From: Pseudomonas fluorescens
GTDB lineage: Bacteria; Pseudomonadota; Gammaproteobacteria; Pseudomonadales; Pseudomonadaceae
Assembly: GCF_003732425.1 (NCBI RefSeq)
Contig: NZ_MOBX01000001.1
Location: 240,253-304,252, forward strand
Reading direction: 5' to 3'
Length of the DNA: 64,000 bases
The translations under genes were made by a program, and so were the position numbers. Shown in pieces: positions 9,489-18,297 of the stretch. The stretch's first letter is position 1; each line of letters starts with the position of its first letter. The notes beneath the pieces were generated by a model that searched no databases, was not told where the DNA came from, and worked only from the letters and a program-made list of their open reading frames with translations.

Positions 9489-9603
9489 GCGCTGTTGATC
9501 TTCGCCTTGGACGTGACCGTCCGTAACGCCATCGAAACTTTCCCGAGCCGCCCGCAGTCATCAAAAGATACCGGCAACACGAGGACTTTCGACGGAGGGC
9601 GGC

Positions 9604-10530
9604 ATGGCAACGATTCACATCGGTATTTCCGGCTGGCGCTACGCACCGTGGCGCGGGGACTTCTACCCCAGGGGACTGGCACAGAAACGCGAATTGCAGT
9701 TCGCTTCGCGGGCGGTCAACAGCATCGAAATCAATGGATCGTTCTACGCGCTGCAACGGCCCGAACGCTATGCGCAGTGGTACGCCGAAACGCCCGACGA
9801 CTTCATTTTCAGCGTCAAGGCGCCGCGCTTCATTACCCACATCCGTCGCTTGCGCGAAATCGAAAAGCCCTTGGCGAACTTCTTCGCTTCCGGGGTGCTG
9901 GAACTCAGGGAAAAACTCGGGCCGATCCTTTGGCAATTTCCGCCGAACTTCAAATTCGAGCCTGAGCGCTTCGAACATTTTCTTGCGCTACTGCCCCACG
10001 ACACCGAAGCCGCCGCCACCCTCGCCCATCAGCACGATCCCCACCTGCATGGCCACGCCAGCATGAAAGCCTGGCGCAAAAAGCCGCTGCGCCATGCCGT
10101 GGAGATCCGCAACGAAAGCTTTATTGACCCGGAGTTTGTGCGCCTGTTGAAACGCCACAACACCGCACTGGTGATCGCCGACACTGCCGATAAGTGGCCG
10201 TACCGAGAAGACATCACCAGCGACTTCATCTACTTGCGCCTGCACGGCGCCGAAGAACTTTACGCCAGCGGCTACACCGCACCAGCCCTCAAACACTGGG
10301 CCGAGCGCATCGACGCCTGGCACCACGGCGAGCAACCGAAGGACGCGCACCTGATCGCTCCACGCCTGAAGCCCCGCGCGCGTAAAAGCCGTGAAGTGTT
10401 CTGCTATTTCGACAACGACATCAAAGTCCGCGCGCCCTATGACGCGCGGGAGTTGCTGCAGCGTTTCGAGCTGGATAAAGACCTCGCCACCGCCCCGGGC
10501 GAACCCGCTGGCGAAGGAGTGTTGGCATGA
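9604..10530 (+). CDS. DUF72 (YecE-like) family protein
   Basis: A 308-residue TIM-barrel-like DUF72 protein. Recognisable family segments are [17 protein letters not shown] at the N-terminus, [13 protein letters not shown] (about residues 40-52), [11 protein letters not shown] (75-85), [11 protein letters not shown] (105-115) and [17 protein letters not shown] near the end. The biochemical function of the family is not established. A strong ribosome site (GGAGGG) precedes the ATG. The gene is first in a coupled operon: its TGA overlaps the ATG of the phosphatase gene by four bases (ATGA). Confidence 0.9.
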   Translation: MATIHIGISGWRYAPWRGDFYPRGLAQKRELQFASRAVNSIEINGSFYALQRPERYAQWYAETPDDFIFSVKAPRFITHIRRLREIEKPLANFFASGVLELREKLGPILWQFPPNFKFEPERFEHFLALLPHDTEAAATLAHQHDPHLHGHASMKAWRKKPLRHAVEIRNESFIDPEFVRLLKRHNTALVIADTADKWPYREDITSDFIYLRLHGAEELYASGYTAPALKHWAERIDAWHHGEQPKDAHLIAPRLKPRARKSREVFCYFDNDIKVRAPYDARELLQRFELDKDLATAPGEPAGEGVLA

Positions 10531-11324
10531 GCATTCCGGAACCGGTCGGTTTCACCGATGAAGGCTCGGTGGTCGCGCCGTCGGTGCGCACGTTCACCGT
10601 ACTGACGGTCAATACCCACAAGGGGTTCACCGCGCTCAACCGGCGCTTCATCCTGCCGGAGCTGCGCGAGGCGGTACGCAGCGTCGCCGCCGACGTGGTG
10701 TTCCTGCAGGAAGTCCACGGCACCCACGAACAGCATCCCAAGCGCTATAACAATTGGCCAGCGATGCCGCAGTACGAATTCCTCGCCGACAGCCTCTGGC
10801 CGCAGTTCGCCTATGGGCGCAACGCGGTGTACCCGGAGGGCGATCACGGCAACGCGCTGCTGTCGAAATTCCAGATCATTCGCCACGACAACCTCGACGT
10901 GTCGATCAGCGGCCACGAGAACCGTGGCCTGTTGCATTGCGTGCTGCGCCTGCCCGGTGACGGCACCGAAGTACATGCGATTTGCGTGCATCTGGGCCTG
11001 CGCGAAAGTCATCGCAACGCCCAACTGGATTTGCTTATGCAACGCCTGGCGGAGTTGCCCGACGACGCGCCGGTCATCGTTGCCGGCGACTTCAATGACT
11101 GGCGCCAGCGCGCCGATGCACAACTCAAACCCTGCGGCCTGCGCGAAGTATTCGCCGAGCATCAGGGCAAACCGGCGCGCAGTTTTCCGGCGCGTCTGCC
11201 AACGCTGCGGCTCGACCGCATTTACGTGCGCAACCTCAAGGCCAGCCAGCCGACAGTCCTGGCCAACCGTCCCTGGTCGCACCTTTCCGACCATGTCCCG
11301 TTATCGGTAGAGATCGAACTATGA
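10527..11324 (+). CDS. endonuclease/exonuclease/phosphatase family protein, YbhP-like
   Basis: A 265-residue member of the Mg-dependent endonuclease/exonuclease/phosphatase fold. Active-site signatures are in order: [21 protein letters not shown] and LSDHVPL. In E. coli the equivalent gene ybhP sits beside clsB and ybhN in the same order, so a role in phospholipid metabolism, for example phosphoester cleavage near ClsB, is an inference from context. Both ends overlap neighbours by ATGA, which gives translational coupling. No signal peptide is present. Confidence 0.88.
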   Translation: MSIPEPVGFTDEGSVVAPSVRTFTVLTVNTHKGFTALNRRFILPELREAVRSVAADVVFLQEVHGTHEQHPKRYNNWPAMPQYEFLADSLWPQFAYGRNAVYPEGDHGNALLSKFQIIRHDNLDVSISGHENRGLLHCVLRLPGDGTEVHAICVHLGLRESHRNAQLDLLMQRLAELPDDAPVIVAGDFNDWRQRADAQLKPCGLREVFAEHQGKPARSFPARLPTLRLDRIYVRNLKASQPTVLANRPWSHLSDHVPLSVEIEL

Positions 11325-12595
11325 GCAGCGCGCCGCTGGAGAAATCCGCCGTGGAACCGATCGCCATCAACCCGCCGATCCGCGAGCCCGGCCACGTTGA
11401 TGTCGAGTACAACTGGCAAGGCAACAACCATGTGCAATTGCTGGAAAACGGCGAGGAATATTTCCCGCGAGTATTCGAAGCCATGCGCGCGGCGAAGAGT
11501 GAAATCCTCCTCGAGACCTTTATCGTTTTCGAAGACAAGGTCGGTGCCGAGCTGCAGGAGATTCTGATCGACGCTGCCCGGCGCGGCGTGCGCACCACCG
11601 TCAGCCTCGACGGCTTTGGTTGCGGCGAATTGAGCACCGGTTACCTCGCCGCACTGAGCGAGGCCGGCGTGCATCTGCAAATCTTCGATCCGGCCCCGAA
11701 ACACTTGGGCATTCGCACCAACTGGTTCCGCCGTTTGCACCGCAAGATTGTGGTGGTCGATGGCCTGATCGCGTTTATTGGCGGAATCAATTTTTCCGGC
11801 GATCACCTGAGCGATTTCGGCCCCGAAGCCAAGCAGGACTACTCGGTGGAAGTCCAGGGTCCGGTCGTCGCCGACATCCACCACTTTGCCCTGCTGCAAA
11901 GCGGTCGTCCCGGACGCGCACGCTTCTGGTGGCAACGCCGGCGCCAGCGTCGCGCAGAAATGGCCTTCACCGATCACGACGGTCAGGTGCGTCTGGTGTT
12001 CCGCGACAACGATCAACACAGCACCGACATCGAAGACATTTATTTACAGGCGCTGCGCCGCGCCAAACGCCGGGTGGTGATCGCCAACGCCTACTTCTTT
12101 CCCGGTTATCGTTTGCTGCGGGAAATCCGTAATGCGGCACGGCGCGGGGTCGAGGTACGCCTGATTCTGCAGGGGCAACCGGACATGCTGGTGGCCAAAC
12201 TGGCGGCGCGCATGACCTACGATTATTTGCTCAAGGCCGGGGTGCAGATTCACGAATACTGCCAGCGCCCGCTGCACGGCAAAGTGGCGCTGGTCGACGA
12301 AGAGTGGAGCACGGTCGGCTCAAGCAATCTCGACCCGCTGAGCCTGTCGCTGAACCTGGAAGCCAACGTGCTGATCCGCGACCGCGCCTTCAATCAGCAT
12401 TTGTTCGAACGCCTCGAAGACCTCAGCCAAAACCACTGTAAAGCCATGGACCCCAGCAAGTCGCCACGTGGTCGGATCTGGCACATGACTGTGGGTTTTC
12501 TGGTGTTCCACTTTTTGCGGCATTTCCCGGCGATGGCCGGTTGGCTACCGGCGCACAAACCTAGACTGAAGCCATTTCGAGGGAACCGCTCATGA
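11321..12595 (+). CDS. clsB: cardiolipin synthase ClsB
   Basis: A 424-residue phospholipase-D superfamily enzyme with two HxKxxxxD motifs: HRKIVVVD (His140, Lys142, Asp147) and HGKVALVD (His319, Lys321, Asp326). It is followed by the usual GSSNLDPLS. There are no N-terminal membrane helices, as expected for ClsB rather than ClsA. ClsB makes cardiolipin at the inner membrane from phosphatidylglycerol donors. The C-terminal tail is basic and carries one hydrophobic stretch ([20 protein letters not shown]). The gene lies between ybhP- and ybhN-like genes as in E. coli and is coupled to both by ATGA overlaps. Confidence 0.93.
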   Translation: MSSAPLEKSAVEPIAINPPIREPGHVDVEYNWQGNNHVQLLENGEEYFPRVFEAMRAAKSEILLETFIVFEDKVGAELQEILIDAARRGVRTTVSLDGFGCGELSTGYLAALSEAGVHLQIFDPAPKHLGIRTNWFRRLHRKIVVVDGLIAFIGGINFSGDHLSDFGPEAKQDYSVEVQGPVVADIHHFALLQSGRPGRARFWWQRRRQRRAEMAFTDHDGQVRLVFRDNDQHSTDIEDIYLQALRRAKRRVVIANAYFFPGYRLLREIRNAARRGVEVRLILQGQPDMLVAKLAARMTYDYLLKAGVQIHEYCQRPLHGKVALVDEEWSTVGSSNLDPLSLSLNLEANVLIRDRAFNQHLFERLEDLSQNHCKAMDPSKSPRGRIWHMTVGFLVFHFLRHFPAMAGWLPAHKPRLKPFRGNRS

Positions 12596-13581
12596 GCCAT
12601 ACCGAAGCACACCCGAGCGGTCATGCGACACCTGCGACTCACTCGAAATGGAGCCGCTGGAAACGTCCGCTGACGCTGCTGTTTTTCCTCGCGCTGATCG
12701 TGTTGCTGACGATGTTCGCCACGCGCATTGAATGGGCCGAAGTGCTGGAAACCCTCGCCGACTTCAAGGTGCGCACGCTGATCATTGCCGCCGGCCTGAC
12801 CTTGCTGAGTTTTCTGACCTACGCCAGTTTCGACCTGATTGGCCGCACCTACATCCGGCAGGATCTGACCTGGAAACAGATCCTGCCGGTGGGAATCATC
12901 AGCTACGCGTTCAACCTCAATCTCAGCGCCTGGGTCGGCGGGATTGCGATGCGCTATCGGCTGTATTCGCGCCTGGGCGTGAGCAAAGGCAACATCGCCA
13001 AGATTCTTGGTTTGAGCCTGGCGACCAACTGGTTCGGCTACATGACCATTGCCGGCGTGGTATTCAGCAGCGGTCTGGTGCGGATGCCGCCGGGCTGGAA
13101 ACTGAGCAGTGATGCGTTGCAGGGAGTCGGCGTTTTATTACTGCTGGTCAGCGCCGGATACCTCGCGGCGTGTCAGTTTTCCAAACGCCGCGAGTGGTCG
13201 ATTCGCGGGGTGGAAATCAACTTGCCATCCTTGCGCATGGCGATCCTGCAATTGCTGCTGGGCGCATTGAACTGGTCGCTGATGGCGGCGGTGATTTTCA
13301 CCTTGCTGCCGAGCAAACTGGATTATCCGTTGGTGCTGGGGGTGTTGCTGATCAGCGCGATTGCCGGTGTCATCACCCATATTCCGGCGGGGCTTGGGGT
13401 GCTGGAGGCGGTGTTTGTCGCGCTGCTGCAACACGAGGCTTCGCGCGGCAGTCTGGTGGCGGGGTTGCTGGCGTATCGGGCGATTTATTTTCTGTTGCCG
13501 TTGTTGATTACGGTGGTGATGTATCTGGTCGTGGAGGCCAAGGCCAAGGCGCTGCGGATCGAGAAGAAACCCAGACATTAG
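12592..13581 (+). CDS. YbhN-like polytopic membrane protein (UPF0104/LPG synthetase-TM family)
   Basis: A 329-residue inner-membrane protein with about eight hydrophobic segments. Family signatures are FNLNLSAWVGGIAMRYRLY and AGVITHIPAGLGVLEAVFVAL. It corresponds to the transmembrane flippase-like domain of MprF without the catalytic synthetase domain, so it is more likely a lipid transporter or partner of ClsB than an aminoacyl transferase. It is the last gene of the DUF72-ybhP-clsB-ybhN unit and ends just before the inverted repeat at 13589. Confidence 0.88.
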   Translation: MSHTEAHPSGHATPATHSKWSRWKRPLTLLFFLALIVLLTMFATRIEWAEVLETLADFKVRTLIIAAGLTLLSFLTYASFDLIGRTYIRQDLTWKQILPVGIISYAFNLNLSAWVGGIAMRYRLYSRLGVSKGNIAKILGLSLATNWFGYMTIAGVVFSSGLVRMPPGWKLSSDALQGVGVLLLLVSAGYLAACQFSKRREWSIRGVEINLPSLRMAILQLLLGALNWSLMAAVIFTLLPSKLDYPLVLGVLLISAIAGVITHIPAGLGVLEAVFVALLQHEASRGSLVAGLLAYRAIYFLLPLLITVVMYLVVEAKAKALRIEKKPRH

Positions 13582-13588
13582 AATCGAC

Positions 13589-13673
13589 ATCAAAAGATCG
13601 CAGCCTTCGGCAGCTCCTACAGGGAGAGTACATTCCAAATGTAGGAGCTGCCGAAGGCTGCGATCTTTTGATC
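13589..13673. repeat. inverted repeat pair (family 2)
   Basis: ATCAAAAGATCGCAGCCTTC and, in inverse, GAAGGCTGCGATCTTTTGAT, with CGGCAGCTCCTAC / GTAGGAGCTGCCG continuing each arm; about 20 bases separate the arms. It fills the gap between two convergent genes and could act as a terminator hairpin for both. Confidence 0.85.
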
Positions 13674-13674
13674 T

Positions 13675-14430
13675 TCAGGATTGAATAATGCTCAACCGTT
13701 CACCCACGACCATCTCGGTGATCCAGTCCACCAGAATCGAGGTGTAAGCCTGCTGCGACACCGGTTCGCTCAGCGCATGATCAGCGCCATCGATAATCCT
13801 GTGCGTCAATGAATGCGTCTGCTGGCACGCGGCGCGGTAACTCATGATCGTCGCATGGGGCACGTAATCGTCGGTTTCCGATTCCACCAGCAACACATCC
13901 CCGGTGAATTGCGAACAGGCATGCAGCGCCCGATTGGTGTCGGCGCGGATCAGCGTATTGCGATAGTCACGCAGGTCCGCCTTGTCCAGATCACGCTTGG
14001 GCGTGTGCCATTGATCGTCGCGATACAGCGCTGGCACGCGCAACGCCAGCCAGCGCACCGGGCGCAACGAGGTCAGGATCGAAGCCAGATAACCGCCGTA
14101 ACTGGTGCCGACCACCGCGATCGCCGAGGTGTCGAGCGCCGGATGCGCAAGGAGGCGATCATAGGCCGCGAGCAAGTCTCGTAGATTGTCTTCGCGAGTC
14201 ACGCGGGTCAGCGGTATTCCGGTGCCACCGGTATGCCCGCGCAAGTCGAAGGTCAGACACACGCAACCGAGACCGGCGATGCCTTTGGCGCGCTCAAGGT
14301 CGCGCTCCTGGCTCCCGCCCCACCCGTGGACAAACAACACCCCCGGCACTTTCGATTTGGGACTGAGAAACGTCCCGCTCATCTGCTCATCATCAATGTC
14401 GATTTGAATGCTTTCGCTTCTAGCCGTCAT
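13675..14430 (-). CDS. alpha/beta hydrolase
   Basis: A 251-residue serine hydrolase of the dienelactone-hydrolase/acyl-peptidase-like type. The nucleophile elbow is GTSYGG (Ser110), the acid is Asp187 or Asp188 in ESETDDYVP, and the base is His218 in GADHAL. The oxyanion segment is VHGWGGS (34-40). No signal peptide is visible, so it is probably cytoplasmic. The substrate is unknown. It starts inside the last codons of the DUF3182 gene (11-base overlap), so the two are co-translated and probably share a pathway. Confidence 0.88.
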   Translation of the reverse strand: MTARSESIQIDIDDEQMSGTFLSPKSKVPGVLFVHGWGGSQERDLERAKGIAGLGCVCLTFDLRGHTGGTGIPLTRVTREDNLRDLLAAYDRLLAHPALDTSAIAVVGTSYGGYLASILTSLRPVRWLALRVPALYRDDQWHTPKRDLDKADLRDYRNTLIRADTNRALHACSQFTGDVLLVESETDDYVPHATIMSYRAACQQTHSLTHRIIDGADHALSEPVSQQAYTSILVDWITEMVVGERLSIIQS

Positions 14431-15529
14431 AAGATTTGACCGTTACGTATTTGAGGAGAAATTCACTGTTCTCAGCCGGCCCGCGATAGACCTCAATGGC
14501 GTCCGCCGGCAGCGGCTGAGCGCTGTAGGTTTCCACCGAAGAGACACGAATCGCGCGCATCCCCGGATCGTTGACGAAGCTTTGCAGCGCCGCGACCTCG
14601 GCACTGCTGGCACCGCCCATGCGCCACGACTGCTCAAGCACACCACTGCGGGATTTGCCATTACTGTCCAGGCCTTGGGCGATGTCGTAATTGCGCCGCG
14701 AAGCGTAAAAACGCGGATAGGCTTCATCCGCCGCACTGTCGAATACCTGTGCCTGCTCGATGGCCAGGCGCACATCGTCAGGCAACTCCAGCGCCAGCAG
14801 TTCCTCGTAACCACCCTGCACCACCAGCAAGTTCGAGCCACCGTAGACGTCTTCGCCGTGAGCATCCTTGGTCAAGTATTGATCACCGCAGTAACTCAGC
14901 ACCTTGCCGCCGATGAATGACTGGCCGACGCTGTGGGTGAAGACCTTGCTCAAGTCCTGCTCCAGCACCACGCCCTCGCTGAATTGTTTATCGATGCCGG
15001 GGCGGGCAAGGATTTCGTCGAAGGCGTCGAGGCTTTTGATCACTTCCTGACCGCGACCGGCACAGGCGTGCACTGGCTTCATGCGTATCGGGCCGCTGTA
15101 CAGCAGATGCTCGGCGGCGGGGCGCGCATCTTCCAGGGCAAACACGCTGAGACCATCCAGCACCACATTGCGCACGCGCTCGGAAAACAACGGCGACCAG
15201 CCTTGCGGCGCATGAGCCAGATGACTGCGCAATCCGTGGCTGATGGCTTTGGTGCAGATGAAGTCGTGCTCGACAAAACCGCCCCACAGATCCTCCGGGC
15301 CGTTGATGCCGAGTTGCTGAGCGCTGGCATTACCGACGATGGTTTGCGTCGGTAGCAGATACAGCTCACGACCACGATGTTTGTCCGGATCGTAACTGCC
15401 GCCGAATTTGCATCCGAGAATCTGCGCCAGCCAGCGCGCCAAGGCCTTGTTGGTCTGCACCTCATGCTGCGGCGCGTCAGGGCGCACCGAGTGGGCGACG
15501 ACGATTTTCTTGCGAGGTGTCGGGGTCAT
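14420..15529 (-). CDS. DUF3182 family protein, ATP-grasp-like
   Basis: A 369-residue DUF3182 protein. The middle of the sequence has an ATP-grasp-like character: IRMKPVHACAGRGQEV, then VVLEQDLSKVFTHSVGQ, and later YGGSNLLVVQGGYEEL. Some family members are named biotin-carboxylase-like for this reason, but no activity is established. The ATG at 15529 was chosen for its GGAAGG site about seven bases upstream; the frame extends 29 codons further without a better site. It is the first gene of a two-gene unit with the overlapping hydrolase. The natural role is unknown. Confidence 0.82.
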   Translation of the reverse strand: MTPTPRKKIVVAHSVRPDAPQHEVQTNKALARWLAQILGCKFGGSYDPDKHRGRELYLLPTQTIVGNASAQQLGINGPEDLWGGFVEHDFICTKAISHGLRSHLAHAPQGWSPLFSERVRNVVLDGLSVFALEDARPAAEHLLYSGPIRMKPVHACAGRGQEVIKSLDAFDEILARPGIDKQFSEGVVLEQDLSKVFTHSVGQSFIGGKVLSYCGDQYLTKDAHGEDVYGGSNLLVVQGGYEELLALELPDDVRLAIEQAQVFDSAADEAYPRFYASRRNYDIAQGLDSNGKSRSGVLEQSWRMGGASSAEVAALQSFVNDPGMRAIRVSSVETYSAQPLPADAIEVYRGPAENSEFLLKYVTVKSYDG

Positions 15530-15719
15530 GCGTCGCCCTTCCATCGGTTCGATGACTGTAGCGATGAAAGGTGCAGAGATCAGGCCAACGACCGCTCCGG
15601 GAAAACCCTCGGCCAATCAAAAGCTTGGTGGAATCGTGCTGGCACCGCGCCTGTTTCATTCTGCACGACCGGGCGCAAAACCCCAGCAAATTGCACGATC
15701 TGTAAACCTGCAGAGTTAA

Positions 15720-15810
15720 TGTGGGAGCGAGCCTGCTCGCGAAGGCGTCGTGTCAGCCGACATCAAACGTGCTGACTCATCGCTTTCGCGAGCAGGCTCG
15801 CTCCCACATT
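15720..15810. repeat. REP doublet (inverted pair, family 3)
   Basis: TGTGGGAGCGAGCCTGCTCG and CGAGCAGGCTCGCTCCCACA-type arms enclose about 40 bases. The right arm touches the stop codon of the GlxA-like regulator at 15809. The same family recurs at 19012-19101. Confidence 0.85.
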
Positions 15811-16810
15811 AGGCATTCGACGTTTTCAAAAACGGGGTCACACCAAACCGCGTTCGATAATCACTCGGCGCCAGCCCGGTAATCTTCTTGAAGATCGCGC
15901 GAAACGCGCCCGGATCCTGATACCCCACCGTCCACGCAATGTGATCAATTGTGCCATTGCTGAACTCGAGCATCTCGCGCGCCTTGCCGACCCGCAGATG
16001 CTGGCAGTATTCGGTCGGTTTCAACCCGGTTGCCGCGCGGAACCGGCGCAGAAAGGTGCGTTCCTCCAACCCCGCCCGCTGCGCCATCGCCGTCAACGAA
16101 ACATCCGTCGCGCCGGTGCTTTGCAGCCAATGCTGAACCTTGAGAATCGCCGCATCACCATGACCGAGAATCGGCGCGAAGTTACTGCCACACTCGCTGG
16201 CACTGTCACTGTGCTCGATCACCAGAAATTGCGCCGTGCGGGTGGCGATGCTCGGCCCGAGCAGGCGGTCGACCAGACGCAAGCCCAGCTCCGACCACGC
16301 CATCAAGCCAGCAGTGGTGATCAGGTCACCGTCATCGACAATCGGGGTATCAGCCTTGAGCTTGATCTTCGGGTAACGCTCGGCAAACGCCTTGGCCGAA
16401 GTCCAGTGAGTGGTCGCACTGCGACCGTCGAGCAGACCGCTTTCAGCCAACAGCAGCGAGCCTACACAGACCCCGCCCAGCGTCGCACCGTGGGCATGCT
16501 GGTCGCGTAACCATTGCATCAGGCTGGCCGGCGCTTGCCCCGTTGAGAATCCTGCGATCGATGGCGGAATCAGCACCGCCAGCAAAGCGCTGTCGTCACC
16601 GGGATGACTGTTGTAAATCCGCGTCGGCGGTTGATCTCCCTCGACCTGCCAATGACTCACCCGCAGCAGCGGCAACTGCGCCGCCTGATGTTCGCCGGCA
16701 ATCCGGTTGGCCACCGCAAACAGATCGGTCAGGCCATGCACCGCTGCCATCTGCGCGCCGGGATAGATCAGCACACCCAGTTCGGAGATGGCGGCCCTTT
16801 CTGCGCCCAT
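15809..16810 (-). CDS. GlxA-type AraC-family transcriptional regulator
   Basis: A 333-residue regulator. The N-terminal half is a DJ-1/PfpI-like domain with Cys115 at the nucleophile-elbow position (LGGVCVGSLLL). The C-terminal half is an AraC double helix-turn-helix (VSLTAMAQRAGLEERTFLRR and IDHIAWTVGYQDPGAFRAIF). The ATG at 16810 is preceded by an AGGGG site; the frame continues 12 codons upstream without one. It is divergent from the cysteine hydrolase gene 101 bases away, which is a common regulator/target arrangement. The hydrolase is therefore a likely target, and the effector is unknown. Confidence 0.9.
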   Translation of the reverse strand: MGAERAAISELGVLIYPGAQMAAVHGLTDLFAVANRIAGEHQAAQLPLLRVSHWQVEGDQPPTRIYNSHPGDDSALLAVLIPPSIAGFSTGQAPASLMQWLRDQHAHGATLGGVCVGSLLLAESGLLDGRSATTHWTSAKAFAERYPKIKLKADTPIVDDGDLITTAGLMAWSELGLRLVDRLLGPSIATRTAQFLVIEHSDSASECGSNFAPILGHGDAAILKVQHWLQSTGATDVSLTAMAQRAGLEERTFLRRFRAATGLKPTEYCQHLRVGKAREMLEFSNGTIDHIAWTVGYQDPGAFRAIFKKITGLAPSDYRTRFGVTPFLKTSNA

Positions 16811-16911
16811 TGTCAGTTTTCCCCTGTCTATTGTCGGTGCGGCCAATCCCCGAATCGCTGGTCAGCGCCAATACTGAAACCACTTCCAGCCACTACATCG
16901 AGGACACACCC

Positions 16912-17466
16912 ATGGCCAAGCAAGCGCTCATCGTAGTCGATATCCAGAACGACTACTTCCCCCAAGGCAAGTGGCCGCTGGCCGGTGCCGACGCCGCCGC
17001 CGACAACGCCGCTCGGCTGATCGCCGCGTTCCGCGAGGCCGGCGATTCGGTCGTCCACATTCGCCACGAGTTCAACTCAGCGGACGCACCGTTTTTCACC
17101 CCGGGATCGGACGGCGCCAAGCTGCACCCGAAAGTGCTCAACCGCGCCGATGAACCGGTGGTACTCAAACACTTCGTCAACTCGTTCCGCGAAACCGAAT
17201 TGCAAGCGATCCTCGACGAACAAGGCATTCAGGAACTGGTGGTGGTCGGCAGCATGAGTCACATGTGCATTGACGGCATCACCCGCGCGGCGGCGGATCT
17301 GGGCTACACCGTCACGGTGATTCACGACGCCTGCGCCAGCCGTGATCTGGAGTTCAATGGCCTGACGGTGCCGGCTGCCCATGTCCACGCTGCGTTCATG
17401 TCTGCACTGGGCTTCGCCTACGCCAGCGTGGTGTCTACTGACGAATTCCTCGCGGCCAAACGCTGA
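16912..17466 (+). CDS. isochorismatase-family cysteine hydrolase
   Basis: A 184-residue isochorismatase-fold enzyme with the full Asp-Lys-Cys triad: Asp10 (VVDIQND), Lys86 (LKHFVNSF) and Cys119 (GSMSHMCIDG). The cis-peptide region before Cys119 is conserved. Members of this family hydrolyse amides or vinyl ethers such as nicotinamide, N-carbamoyl compounds or isochorismate; the substrate here cannot be assigned. The ATG at 16912 has a GAGG site eight bases upstream. Its divergent neighbour is a GlxA-type regulator that probably controls it. Confidence 0.9.
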   Translation: MAKQALIVVDIQNDYFPQGKWPLAGADAAADNAARLIAAFREAGDSVVHIRHEFNSADAPFFTPGSDGAKLHPKVLNRADEPVVLKHFVNSFRETELQAILDEQGIQELVVVGSMSHMCIDGITRAAADLGYTVTVIHDACASRDLEFNGLTVPAAHVHAAFMSALGFAYASVVSTDEFLAAKR

Positions 17467-17488
17467 GTCATATTCTGCGAAAAACCTG

Positions 17489-17516
17489 TGCCCGCCTCGT
17501 AGCGGGCCTTTTTTCG
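17489..17516 (+). terminator. rho-independent terminator of the cysteine hydrolase gene
   Basis: GCCCGC, loop CTCGTA, GCGGGC followed by TTTTTTC, 23 bases after the stop codon. Confidence 0.85.
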
Positions 17517-17530
17517 TCTGTCATAAAAAT

Positions 17531-17542
17531 CTCACGCGTGAG
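17531..17542. promoter_or_regulatory. palindromic operator candidate, upstream copy
   Basis: A perfect 12-base palindrome, CTCACGCGTGAG. With flanks it reads ATCTCACGCGTGAGCC, the reverse complement of the second site at 17575-17590. It lies directly before a candidate -35 box. Confidence 0.7.
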
Positions 17543-17545
17543 CCA

Positions 17546-17574
17546 TTGATGGCACTTTGAATTGGTTGTAGTGT
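17546..17574 (+). promoter_or_regulatory. candidate promoter of the yjfI-yjfC operon
   Basis: TTGATG, 17 bases, TAGTGT. The -10 is weak (three of six consensus bases), but the box sits exactly between two identical palindromes, so transcription would start within the downstream one. Confidence 0.4.
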
Positions 17575-17576
17575 GG

Positions 17577-17588
17577 CTCACGCGTGAG
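17577..17588. promoter_or_regulatory. palindromic operator candidate, downstream copy
   Basis: A second CTCACGCGTGAG, 46 bases from the first (centre to centre) and 24 bases before the yjfI start codon. A protein bound here would block the presumed start of transcription. Confidence 0.7.
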
Positions 17589-17611
17589 ATGCCCATAACC
17601 GAGCCATTGCC

Positions 17612-18280
17612 ATGAAAAGCCGTTCCCCCACCGCGAAATCAGAAAGCCCGAAGGGAGAGCGTGCGAAAGCGTCCACGAAAAAACCGTCGAGCTTCTATAT
17701 GAAGCAGATGCGTGCGGGCCTGGCCGCGGCCGGTTATGTGAAACACGAAACTTGGGTGCTTCCCGAAAACCGAAGCTTGCTCAAGCAAATGGAGCAACAG
17801 CTACGCCAACCGATTCTGGCTGGCTCTTTCATGTCGGAGAATTACATGAGCGCAGGCAACAACTGGACCATCGATAGCCTCTTCAACGCCCTAAAGGCCC
17901 TGGACGAGGTGGCTTCGCAAGAAATCACGCTGTCGCTGATCCAGAGCTCCGAACCCAGCATCAAGCTGGAAATGAACGAATTCGGCGGTCTGCCGATTCA
18001 CATCGCCCTGGCCGGCCAGCAGATCATCGTCGACACCGTGCTGGTGGACATCGATTCGATCAGCGACGTGCGCGCCTTCAACGACGCCGTGCTGCGCAGC
18101 CGGGAAATGTTCCCGCTGTCGTCGATCGGTATCGAGTCGATGCCGAACGGGCAGACCGTTTACAACATGTTTGGCGCCCTCAGCGCCGACTCGAGCCTGA
18201 CCAACGTGGTTACCGAGGTGAAAACCCTGGTCGACAACGTGCAGCGCGCGAGCGAAGCCTTCGAACACTTCTTCAAGTAA
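17612..18280 (+). CDS. yjfI: YjfI family (DUF2170) protein with basic N-terminal extension
   Basis: A 222-residue protein. The C-terminal part (about 85-222) is DUF2170: NNWTIDSLFNALKALDEV, then GLPIHIALAGQQIIVDTVLV, then FPLSSIGIES. Residues 1-30 are basic and low-complexity. Residues 28-68 (FYMKQMRAGLAAAGYVKHE, TWVLPENRSLLKQMEQQL) look like the short beta-helix-helix unit of DUF3018/MazE-type ribbon-helix-helix proteins. E. coli YjfI is shorter and lacks this part, as I remember it. The extension suggests DNA binding, plausibly to the two palindromes just upstream. The gene is first of a six-gene operon. The function is not established. Confidence 0.82.
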   Translation: MKSRSPTAKSESPKGERAKASTKKPSSFYMKQMRAGLAAAGYVKHETWVLPENRSLLKQMEQQLRQPILAGSFMSENYMSAGNNWTIDSLFNALKALDEVASQEITLSLIQSSEPSIKLEMNEFGGLPIHIALAGQQIIVDTVLVDIDSISDVRAFNDAVLRSREMFPLSSIGIESMPNGQTVYNMFGALSADSSLTNVVTEVKTLVDNVQRASEAFEHFFK

Positions 18281-18297
18281 TCAACAGGGAATATCCA

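Larger units (their letters stand above)
9206..9603. other. 398-bp divergent intergenic region
   Basis: Lies between the divergent MscS and DUF72 genes. It contains two C-rich hairpin-type repeats in inverted orientation (9272-9303 and 9439-9488). The last 100 bases before 9604 must carry the promoter for the DUF72-clsB operon, but no strong consensus boxes were found. No credible protein-coding frame was seen. Confidence 0.6.
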
